Source: Panax quinquefolius
Lineage: Eukaryota > Streptophyta > Magnoliopsida > Apiales > Araliaceae
Direction: 5' to 3'
Length of the DNA: 64,000 nucleotides
Assembly (NCBI GenBank): GCA_020205615.1
Contig: CM035173.1
Location: 52,955,910 to 53,019,909, forward strand
Shown here: positions 23,675 to 33,684 of the stretch, piece by piece
Layout: each line of letters begins with the position of its first letter
How positions within the stretch are numbered: position 1 is the stretch's first letter
Translations under genes and position numbers: made by a program
Notes under the pieces: model-generated
The model's database searches: none
What the model was told of the DNA's origin: nothing
Seen by the model: only the letters and a program-made list of their open reading frames with translations

Positions 23675-25800
23675 ATTTTGTCCTCAGAATCACAAATCAA
23701 TTAATTCATCCCGATACATTCTTCCCCTTTTAAAAGATTTTGTGACCAGAATCGCTATACAAGAATTAAGCAAATAAATGAGGATAATTTTCCACCATTT
23801 TATCTTCGAGGTCTCACATAGCTTCTTCAACATTGTGGTTCCTCCAAATTACCCTAACAGAAGGTAATTACTTTATTTTTGAGAACGTGGTTTATTCCTG
23901 TTAACTACCTGAATAGGGACTTTTTCGTAAATTAAATATTTTTAAATTACAGCGGTCACATTCTATGACATGTTTGCAGTCGAGCTTGCACGGCCATAGC
24001 ACTAAAATATGAAGAACACTATAAATGCGCCTAACTGTAGAGGTAAGGCTACCTCATAACCATCTCATCCCTCTCTTCGCATTACATAAAAACTAAGAAC
24101 CTCGGTTTCAGCTTTCCCTTTTTACTAAATTTTATATTTCCCTTTCGCTGGGACATTCTCAAGAAAACGAAATTACATATTACAAACACATGTTTCCTTC
24201 TATCGTATTTGAGCAGTTAACGATCTTGTACTTATGCCTTGACGACTTGTGCAATATTTTGTACCACTTTAAGCCTTAGCAATCGACGTTCTCTATCGTC
24301 ATCTCAACATAGTCGACGTTCCTTACGTGATAGTTGTTATTGTAGGCGAACTCAACTACAAGTAAATGTCTGGTAAATGTCTTCCAATGTCTAGCTTGTC
24401 CTTTCCTCCTGCTCATCGATTTGTAAATGATATAACGTGCTCATTCTCAACTGCATCCGCATGCATTCTTATAACTTTTATGAAAATTCAATTTTAATCG
24501 TGGATCTTCGTCGTACACGATTGATATCGGAACACCGTGCCTTGAAATAATTTCTTTGACATATAACTTCACCCACCGGTCGATAGGAAATATGCTAACT
24601 TTGACATACCATGAAATCTATCGCCATATCTTGCCACCAAAAGTATTTTTGAAGGCGTAATATATTTTTGTGCTCCCTAGTTGATTTAATATATAATTTT
24701 ATGCAAAACTTCATCTTCAATTCCCGGTACTGGCGAAACATAGTTTTTTCCTTCAACTTTAAACCACCCTTCAGAATCGATCTTGAATTTGACACCTTCA
24801 TCTTGGAGTTACTCTTTCTTTACTCTGTACATCAAAGTTGTACGATTTTCCATCTGAACAGCTTCCCCTCTGACTTCTTCAGATATCTTACCTCCTACCA
24901 CAACTTAACCATTTCTATTATGAACCCATCTTGCACGGTTAACAAAAATAACTCCTACCTTTTTGCTTAAGACGTCAGCAACCATATTCATTTAGGATTT
25001 TGCAGTCACAATCCTTGATCAACTTCTACTATCACTTCAGACACATGTTTAAATATCTCTGTGTGAGGATATACTTTAGACCATTATGGTCTATTTATAT
25101 CTCACACTGTTGCCTAAAAATAACACCTCTAAATCCTCAGGGCAACCACTACTACTGTTAACTCTGGATCATGAGTCGTATACCCTTCTCGTAATCTTTC
25201 AATTGTCGTGAGGCATACGCAATGACTTTGTCATTTTGCATAAATGTACAACCTAGTCCCTTATGCAAAGCGTCACTATACATCACAAAATTTCCTGTAT
25301 TACCTGGTAAAGACAACATAGGTGCCATACTTAACTTCTTCCTCAATTCTTGAAAATTCGCTTCATAATTTCCTGCCCATATAAATTCAACCGATTTCCT
25401 CGTCAAGTTAGCTAACGAAGTGGCTATCTTGAACTACGCGTATCCCATACACTATTTTTTTAACAACTTCTTGACTTACAACATCGATAGATAACTTTAC
25501 CGTACAAGCGACCTACAACTAAAAAAATAAAATACTACCTTTGACTTCCTCAGAGTCATAAGGTTTACGCACTTTCTTTGGCAATCACTTATCACCTCAT
25601 GGTTCAACAACTAATCCAATCCTAGGAGAACCTCAAATTCTTATGTTTGATTGGAATTAAATCCACCGACATCATATAAATTTACATTGCAAATTTTATG
25701 CATAACCTAATAGAAATCAGTATTCGTAATTTCTATATTTAGGGAATAGTCTAACTCCTCCTGAAGTAAATCTAATTTCCTAGAAATTTCATCGAACATA
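23675..25800 (-). pseudogene. C1 pol remnant (RNase H, integrase pieces, chromo-like tail)
   Basis: Reading right to left on the minus strand: an RNase H segment VEFIWAGNYEANFQELRKKLSMAP, then NFVMYSDALHKGLGCTFMQ and [15 protein letters not shown] (25406-25158), with the first RNase H Asp in YSDA. Next is a decayed zinc-binding/integrase N-terminus ending KYFWWQDMAIDF (about 24625), then no clear catalytic core to about 24000. Last comes the tail VIWRNHNVEEAM..ENYPHLF (about 23870-23770). It is shorter than a full pol and full of stops. The RT region (25410-25800) has no readable catalytic motif. Confidence 0.75.
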
Positions 25801-26531
25801 AATTAACAAGTGGCACTTGAATTAAATAACACGCAAACATTTAGATCACTGATCGGGATAATACCTTGCATTGCGTCCTACACCGTTATGTCGAATGTAT
25901 GTTCGGTTGGTCGTTTCAGTGGCTCCGCTTCTATAATAGCTAGCTTGCCACTGCTACTGTCTCCCTTGCTTCCGTTTGCTTCTTCTGCCGCTTTATTTGG
26001 GCTAACTCGAGCTAAATGCTCCTTCGATCCACACATGAAGCAAGCTCCCTTCTTCGAGCTTGGACAATTTGGTGCAATATGGCCGCTTAAGCCACAATTA
26101 AGGCACACCCTCTTTCCCTTCAAACAAACACCCACGTGTCTCTTTTCGAAGTTGCTACACGCCACCACTTTCTTCTTCTCATTCCCTTGCTGATTTGCAG
26201 TAGTAATACTATCGTTCCACTTCTTTTTTTGAACATTACCACTTCAGCTACCTCCTGCCTTGTTTCCATTTTCACCTCTCTTTTCCCTTTGCTCTTGATT
26301 GTATGTCAATGCATTACTTTCCCCTTCCACAACAATCTTCCTCTCCAGCCCTGTTGAAAACGAATTCGATTGGAACATCGAGATTTGATTATACAGCTAG
26401 GAATTCAGTTGATTTGCCAGGGCTCCCACTAGCAAATTCACCAACTGTGGTACTGGATTGGCGTCAACTTCATTATTGTATGCATATTCCTAGGGGGTCT
26501 GTTGGTGCTGCTGTCTTCTTCTAGGCGGCAT
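25801..26531 (-). pseudogene. C1 gag with two zinc knuckles
   Basis: A start MPPRRRQQHQQTP at about 26531 is typical of gypsy Gag N-termini. An open stretch at 26168-25878 contains CLNCGLSGHIAPNCP, a complete CX2CX4HX4C knuckle (about 26105-26065). It also has a second one, CFMCGSKEHLARV, whose last Cys is lost (about 26045-26005). The capsid region between start and knuckles is mostly deleted, since only about 350 bp separate them. Gag would bind and package the element RNA. Frames change at least twice. Confidence 0.82.
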
Positions 26532-26788
26532 ATTACTATTTTAGACTTGCACTATTAGATCATCGTTCATTCACGTATTCAAACATATAAGATTATCTTA
26601 ATCACTTTTAAATAAAACCCGATATATCTTAATAAATAATAATACTTTATTCATTTATTGCTTTAAAACATAATAAAATCTGCTATTTACATCATCTATC
26701 CTGTAAAATTCCAGGATTACCTCATCATATTCCCATTATTTGTTTCAAAAGATAGGATTTACATCTTATTAATTTTCATCATGATTTA
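26532..26788 (-). other. C1 leader remnant, AT-rich, no gene
   Basis: Sequence upstream of the C1 gag start, without motif. It ends at the target duplication ATTTA (26784-26788) of the neighbouring solo LTR. Confidence 0.5.
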
Positions 26789-26929
26789 TGTGATACCCCC
26801 AAAATAGGTCCAATTCATCCAACCTATTCTGAGTCGCCAAATACATGGTACAGAAAATAACTACAACTTTATTACTACAATTGTCGTGTAAAATACAACA
26901 ACACATATACTATGAGTTTTAATACCAAC

Positions 26930-27433
26930 TGTGACTCATGTCCCAACTATGGACAACACCTCACATTGATACATTACATAAAGGTACAGTCAATAACTGT
27001 TTTTAGAAATTAAAATCTTTGGGAAGTGCTCAAGGAAACCTTCGTACATAGGAGGCTATGAATCTAAGTTACGATAGATATCATATGTCCAGAGAATTAT
27101 CCTTGGTTGATCCAATAGACCCCAAAGAAAAATGAGAAGATTACTATCATGTTCCTTCCAATGGTGAGTCTTCTCTTGACATATAACTATCTCCGCTGTC
27201 TCCAGTTGAAAATTATATTTCAAATAAACTCCAAGATCATATAGGTAGTGCTCGTAGATATACTCAGCAAGTGGATGTGCACAACCTTGTCTTATGATAA
27301 CACGAGATTGTATGTCATTAGACATCTTGTATGATAGTGGCAAAACACCCTTCCAAAGTTGGGTTCACCTCACCCTATTGTTGTTCACCAAAATCAATTA
27401 TTAAGTGACGAATAATATACGACACACACATCT
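26930..27433 (-). repeat. Foreign segment inside the solo LTR, LTR-end-like border
   Basis: The LTR sequence breaks off after 'ataccaac' and a new segment starts TGTGACTCATGTCCCAACT. Read on the minus strand, the segment ends ..ATGAGTCACA followed by GTTGGTAT, the look of an LTR end plus the start of a tRNA-iMet primer site. The right limit is estimated from where LTR-like sequence resumes. The source element is not recognised. A similar last 50 bases occur inside the RT deletions of elements H and B1. Confidence 0.55.
27056..27343 (-). CDS. Unrecognised 95-codon open frame in the insert
   Basis: An open frame from ATG at 27343, with aromatic and charged residues in a mixed, protein-like composition (for example HPLAEYIYEHYLYDLGVYL and ICQEKTHHWKEHD). 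The surrounding LTR DNA is far more A/T-rich. It matches no family I know. It could be a fragment of a captured host gene or chance. No start context, promoter or partner exon is evident, so coding is not established. Confidence 0.25.
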   Translation of the reverse strand: MPLSYKMSNDIQSRVIIRQGCAHPLAEYIYEHYLYDLGVYLKYNFQLETAEIVICQEKTHHWKEHDSNLLIFLWGLLDQPRIILWTYDIYRNLDS

Positions 27434-27984
27434 TAGGTCCTCAAAACAATTATATATTGTATGTCATGCCGTTTTATAATGTGTTGAGAAACTTTGGCAG
27501 TCTCGGACCACCACACTATTCCCCTGTTATCCCCGCTCGACCCAACTACACTCTTATTACCTAAAAGGAATTGTGAAGCAAAAGGATGAGCACAACTAGC
27601 TCAGTAAAGAATATTATGACTAAAGATAATTAAATTATCAATAGCCTTCATCAGTAATAAATCAGAGATTTAGGACATATGGTAGATAATAAAACTTTTC
27701 AACCATATTTGCAGCAGAACGAGCAATCCATTAGAAGAGTCAAATAGACCACAAAGTCTATTATCTTCTCCATGTTAAAAGTCCACCAACAATGCTATAA
27801 CCCTGTAACATTAATCAGCGAGATCCCGCTCACGGTCGTGTGAATAAACTCGTAATCATAATTGTAGTTCTAATTTTCTCTTCTCATCCAAGAGGCGAAG
27901 ATATTTTTTATCACATGTCTTTTACGAAACATCAAAGATCATGGTTATACCAAATCGAGTTCTCATTCATAATCATACTAATAA

Positions 27985-28460
27985 GTTCATCTTTGCACTA
28001 CGGGCCAAAGATATTCATTAACTGGTCATCTTTGCACTATAGGCCAAAGATATTCATCAACAGGTCATCTTTGCACTACGGGCCAAAGATATTCAACAAC
28101 AGGTCATCTTTACACTACATGCCAAAGATATTCAACAACAAAGTTATCTTTTGACTCACGCCAAAAGATATTCATCAACAATTCATCCACATGCACTACA
28201 TGCCAAAGATATTCAACAACATGTCATCTTTGCACTATGGACCAAAGATATTCATATCTTAAAGAAATATATAATCATTTCAGAATTTATATAAATAATA
28301 ATTATAACCATGTTGATCAATTCACCTTTGCACTTAAGATAAAAATATTCAATTATAAATTCAATAATTAAGCGATCATACGATCAACAATTCATCTTTG
28401 CACTACTAGCCAAAGAGAATCCATAGTCACGATTATACCAATAATCTACCCATCTTTACA
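27985..28460 (-). repeat. Hairpin-unit array (7 close units plus 3 looser)
   Basis: Seven units of 'catctttgcac..gccaaagatattc' run from 27985 to 28262, spaced about 40 bp. Weaker ones lie near 28320, 28390 and 28445. This is the longest array of this unit in a solo LTR here. Confidence 0.9.
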
Positions 28461-30697
28461 CTCAAGTCAAAGAGAAATTTCTTCACCAAGGTTATAAACA
28501 TGTTATATATGATAATAAAAACAATATGATCAACAACTACATTTAATTTCAAAAGTAAGATTCATAAATCAATGATTTCATAACACCTTAATCCAAATGT
28601 TATAAATCACTTAATAGTCTCATAATCTAATATTATTAATATTACCACAATATCTTAATCATTTCTTAAACTTATAAACAATTTATTTTAATTATTTACA
28701 CTTTACTAATTAATGCATTTAATCATCCTAAAATGCCAAACTCATAAGATTTCATCACCAATAACCAAAACCCTCATCAATAATCCTATTTTCCAATTTT
28801 GTTACTTCACATAACATATTTAATTCATTTACTCATAACTAGTCCATTTTCATGAAAAATACCAAATCAGTACAAACAAATTTTCTTTTCTGGGATTTAG
28901 CAGGACATAGTCCCATATTGAACATATATTTTTCTCGAATTTTTAAAATTCATTTACTATTTTTCATATGGCCAAAAGCGCTAGAATATTTAGACATTTA
29001 TCATAAATTGTACTTTTATCCAAAAATTCGAAAATTCACGAGGGTATCTTGATATTATATAGATGTACTCCCAATAAAAATTTCATCAATTTTGGAGTTA
29101 ACCACAAAGAGTTATAAGGGTTTACTTTTTAAATAGTCTTTTCCCATAAAATTCATAACTCCTAATCTATACATCCAAAAATCTCCATTTTTGGACACAA
29201 TCAATAAAACTCAGCAAATTATCATTTTAATTTTTTTTTAGAATTTTTGAAGGTCGGAAAAATTACGAAACATGAAAAACATAACAGCCCTTAAAATCCC
29301 TTACCTCGAAAGAGCAGTATTTCTGACCGGAATGTAAAGCCGAAAGAACCTTGCACTGAATAGAAACTCTCAAAGTATCTAAATACTCACAAAATACGCT
29401 TGATAATATAGAGAGAGAAAGAGAGAAAGCTTATGTTTCTAGTGTGATTTTCAATTCTAACTTAGCCCTCTATTTATAGGAAAATGTTAGCACACCGAAG
29501 CAGACTTGACCTACTACCTGATGGCTTAACCTGCTACTATTTCCACCCACCACATTTGAAATACAATTTCAGCACATTTCTTCACCAACCATAGGTGGGG
29601 CCCACACATTCTAGAATTTTCCACCAAAATGATAAATTTCGAAACTTCAACAATTTCTGAACCAGTCACCTCTTAAAATTCATAACAATTTATACGTTCA
29701 TTTTTAACGGTTCAAAATTTGTGGACATATACTCAACTTATATATGTATAACATATCCAAAAATCACAACGATCCAACGGTCAGATTAAAAATTATAACT
29801 CACACAATATATCGTAAAAAATACTGATTTGATTTTTAATACCTCCATTCCGACAAAAATACTGATAAAACACCTCAACATTAATTCCTTCATTTATAAC
29901 CACATAAATAAATCCATCATTTATATCCGCATTAAATAAATATTCCCTTATCATATAAATCAATAATTTATTATTCACAAATAATATTCTGAATCACAAT
30001 TATGATGACCGGTGGTTCACAGAAAGAGGGGCTTTTTCGATAAGGATTTCTCTTCTTGGGCGCTTGATTAGGTGACCAAACCTCTCATTGACAGAACTTT
30101 CTAGACATTGCCAATAATGCTATCTAATAATATTATTCAAATAATATGAATTATTGATATGATAATGGGAAATACTATGCAGTGATAATTATTGAAACCA
30201 CAATAATATAAAATATCAATGCAACAATTATTGAATCAATAAAATAAAATATTGAACAGTAATTACCGTAACAATTATTTAGTAGTGCCTTCTTATGTAA
30301 GGATCAATAATTCAAAAATATTGTGCAATACCGTGTGCTACTGTGCAACCACGCATATTATTGTATTTTTAACCAACGGGTATTCCAACAGATGTTATTG
30401 TAATAACTAATTTATTATTTATAAAACTCATACTTGTTGTTTTCTTCATCCAAGCAGTTATTCTATTACTGGGGCCCTTAAACTGGTTTTACGGCCGTAA
30501 ATGCGGATATTCGCATAAAAAGAATATTTCACGACCAAAGCGAATATTCCCCGACAACAATGAGTATTTTATAACCACTTGCGTATTTTGAAAATTTTAT
30601 ATATATCACCGTTAACTTTAAACTTTTATCAATTTTACTGAATAATAATTATAAGAAAAATTGAATACTTTTATTTCATAAAATTCGGGGTCTTACA

Positions 30698-31073
30698 ATT
30701 TATATATCAACAAGATGATGAGGGAACTATGCGACAGGTTCAATATCAAACACCTCAACTCGGTTATCTTTCGCCCAAAAATGAATGGCACGGTGGAAGC
30801 CGCCAACAAAAATATCAAGAAGGTAAAGGAGAAGATGTCGGCAAACCATCGGTAGTGGTCCGATTTGTTGCCTTTGAACATACTCGTCTATCAGACATAG
30901 ATTTGCACTTCAATCGGGGTAACCCCCTACGCATTAGTTTACGACATGGAAGTCGTACTCCTCATAAAGGTTGAAATAAAGTCTCTGAGGGTACTATTGG
31001 ACGCCCAAATAAAAGAAGAGAAGTGGCTGCAAGATCAGTATGACCAGTTATCTCTAATAGACGAGGAAAGGGT
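30698..31073 (+). pseudogene. Tat-like integrase, C-terminal part
   Basis: The frame reads NKMMRELCDRFNIKHLNSVIFRPKMNGTVEAANKNIKKVKEKM (30711-30839), with the catalytic Glu in the VEAANK block. It continues after a stop with VTPYALVYDMEVVLLIKVEIKSLRVL and YDQLSLIDEER (30919-31069). This is the second half of the integrase begun at 18419. The two halves were parted by C1 and the solo LTR. It is cut at 31073/31074 by another LTR. Confidence 0.85.
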
Positions 31074-33600
31074 TGTCGTGATGCCCCTAAATTCAGACAC
31101 TCATATCTCGAATTCGGTACATCACATGCTAACTCTAATAATAAATCAAAATCTCACACAACGAAAAATAGAATAATTTACATTGTCATAACATAAATAT
31201 TCTTGTCCCAAAGTCTCGTAATCGTTACTATAATATTCCAATAAATAAACTTAAACATAACTTAGTACATCATAATACATAAGTCTTATTACAACATAAT
31301 AATATTAAATTCCTAGCGTAAAGGAACAAAGCTATTCTGTAGCCTTACCCTTACCTTTGTCCTTGCCTGAGGGTTCACCACGTTCTGCCTTAACTGAAAG
31401 TTTTAAGGAAAACAAGAACGAGCAACAAATTTACCCAGCAATTAATTTAGCAATAAGGGTGAACAATTATAAAGTTCAAATCTCAAGGATATAACCGTGA
31501 ATAAAAAGTTAGGAATTATCATTAATTCTCAATAAGTGTCGCTGTGGACTGAAAGATATGAACAATATTCAAAGAATTAACCATGTCAAGATTCAAGAAT
31601 AATGAACATTGAGCAGTCACTAGGGACTAAGAACTCTTGCTAGAATTATCAGTATTATACTGAAAATCCAATAAAAATCAAGTACAACAGGCGATCAGCC
31701 TAAAGTACCCTACGTTATGCATAACATTTAAACTTGCTAGTATGTGTACATGTCGGTTCCCTGACAATTATATAATTCCCTTTCAATGAGGGTTATTCAT
31801 CTCAGTAGATTTATAAGAGTCCGCACCAAGTCAATTGGTTTGGATAGCTTTCTAACACATGATAATAGTCTAGCTGAATCAATGGCTTAGACACTTTTAC
31901 AATGCATTTAGGAACGATAAGTTCAATGCTTGCAATAACATCAAGATATAAAATTGATTTTTGAATAGTAATTGATATTTGCTAGATGTAAATATGGTTG
32001 ATATGACAACAGTTAAGATTTATACAATATGTAAAGTGAAAAAGTTAAGGAACTTGCATTCAATATGAAGATCAAATAAAGTTAGAGAAATTGCCTTAAG
32101 CTTAGTTTACCAACTCTATAGCTTATCAACACTTTGAAATCCTATTGTAATGTAGTTATGTATACAACACATTTATTAGTTACTCAACTCTATAAGTTAA
32201 TAATCTCATGCATGTTCAATCACATAAGTCAACGACATACATTTATTCTTATCTTAGTAATGTAAATGGAATGTCACATTAGTATGCTATCACATCGCGT
32301 AGCTATATAATCACCACTTACTTAACTTGTAGAAAAGTTTTAAGAAAGTTTGTATAAATATTTAGATTCTTGGTTTCACATAGCCATTATGCGCTAAAAC
32401 TCTTTAAACATCATGGTAATCATGTATTATGACTGGAAGTAGTATGATATACATGGTACAAGTTTATAGATTACAAATAAAACCATCGACAAAAACTATG
32501 GTATGAGGCTTAAACTGCATACCGTTTAAACTTTTAGGGATGGGCTTGAATGCGATGTCCCCTGGCTAGACCAGAGTTGAGCTTTGCTCTTCCTGGATCA
32601 GTCTATTCCTTAGCATACATGGATATCAACACATAGAATAAACACATATTAAAAAGTCTACACGCTTTTAAGGTTCATCCAAGTTCAAATTTACATGCTA
32701 TAGTTTTAGGTTAGTATCTCAAAGTTCATTTTTAAAACTCCAAGTCTTCTTTAGAAACGAATACTAAAGCAAGTTAAGGTACTCATGATATGCAAATGAA
32801 CTTAAGTCACAAATCAGGTTTGTTTTCATACATGTCTAAGTTGTATTATCATGTTAAAACTACCATATCACTTCAAAAATTAAGAATCAAGATCGGTGCA
32901 CTACATGATTGAGTAGTGTTGAATCAAGAAGGAGGCAAGCATTGCTACCGTCCCTGGAGAGCTCAGAAGGATCTTTGCTTCTGCAGAACTCATAACCAAA
33001 CATGAATTTCCTTAATTTATTACACTTAAGCCAGCCACATTGCTTTCATATATGCATACAAACTTAGCTAACACATAGACATCAACTTACAATCCAATTT
33101 AATAAGAGATTCCATGAAATTCTAAAATTCTTCAATATCAAAGTAAGAACACTGATATGTTACCTTTGTAATATGAAAATGCCGATTTTTGCTTACAATC
33201 TCAAATAGCTCACTAATTCAGCACCCTCACACTCTATAAGAACTTATCAGAAGATTTTGAGAAATGAATTAAGAAGGAAGAAACTCCAATTTATAGAAAA
33301 TGAATTACACAAACAATAGTTTTGTTCACCATTTCAAACCAACGGGAAGGAGTAGAAGATGATGGTTAATGGAGGTTTGGTAGCATAGTGCAAAACATTG
33401 TGAATGCCACTCCCCATTCATCATTAGCTACAATGCTGAGTTTTGATTTTTGCAAGAAATAGGCTTAGGCCATTGGCCTATACACGTGAGGAAGAAAAGT
33501 GACAGTGATTTTGGGACAAGGCTATCAGTATTTGAAAAAAATGGCTATTATCTTATTTCCTTTGCGTATACAATGCAATTTTAATGAGATAATATTACCA
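31074..33600 (-). repeat. Reverse C-like LTR, truncated in U3
   Basis: It begins TGTCGTGATGCCCCTAAATTC directly in the Tat integrase reading. It contains blocks shared with other C/D LTRs, such as 'ccttgcctgag' (about 31361) and 'gggttattcatctca' (about 31790). A reversed TATA-like 'aatttatag' lies near 33290. No TGTAAC-type end is found on the right, where C internal sequence begins at about 33600. No coding content is seen. Confidence 0.65.
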
Positions 33601-33684
33601 CATTGTGATAAGTTGGGGTATATGCAACGAATAAATTTATTGAGTTGTGATTCTAGGGACAAAATCCTTTTAAGAAGGGAAGGA
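33600..33684 (+). other. C-element internal 3' end with polypurine tract, upstream of the C2 LTR
   Basis: From about 33626, 'aacgaataaattta..' to 'aagaagggaagga' matches the sequence in front of the C2 3' LTR (53636-53695). This places a polypurine tract before an LTR that also has a primer site after it. Confidence 0.75.

Larger units (their letters stand above)
18600..26788 (-). mobile_element. Element C1: reverse Ty3/gypsy element, 5' end lost
   Basis: On the minus strand the element has, from right to left, a gag start (about 26531), zinc knuckles, RNase H, integrase remnants, the pol tail, a polypurine tract (about 23658-23672) and a 3' LTR (18600-23657). No 5' LTR or primer site is present. 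The right end passes directly into Tat integrase sequence, interrupted only by a solo LTR. About 45 bp of the Tat target are missing at the join, judged from the continuity of the integrase. So a deletion removed the 5' LTR together with a little target DNA. Confidence 0.8.
26789..30697 (-). repeat. Solo LTR, B-like long variant (3.9 kb), reverse
   Basis: The plus strand begins TGTGATACCCCC and ends GGGGTCTTACA, with ATTTA duplicated at 26784-26788 and 30698-30702. It contains, in transcription order, TATA (rc of 'ctatttata', about 29468), donor-like GAG|GTAAGG (about 29303), hairpin units (about 28460-27985) and the downstream end. A foreign insert of about 500 bp lies at 26930-27433. The length and the AT-rich 28500-29300 block set it apart from the 2.5-2.8 kb copies. 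Confidence 0.92.

Noticed and set aside
24668..24970. 100-codon plus-strand frame
   Set aside because: Lies opposite the minus-strand C1 integrase remnant; composition is that of a shadow frame.
25810..26193. 127-codon plus-strand frame
   Set aside because: Antisense to the C1 gag zinc knuckles, which have a clear family match.
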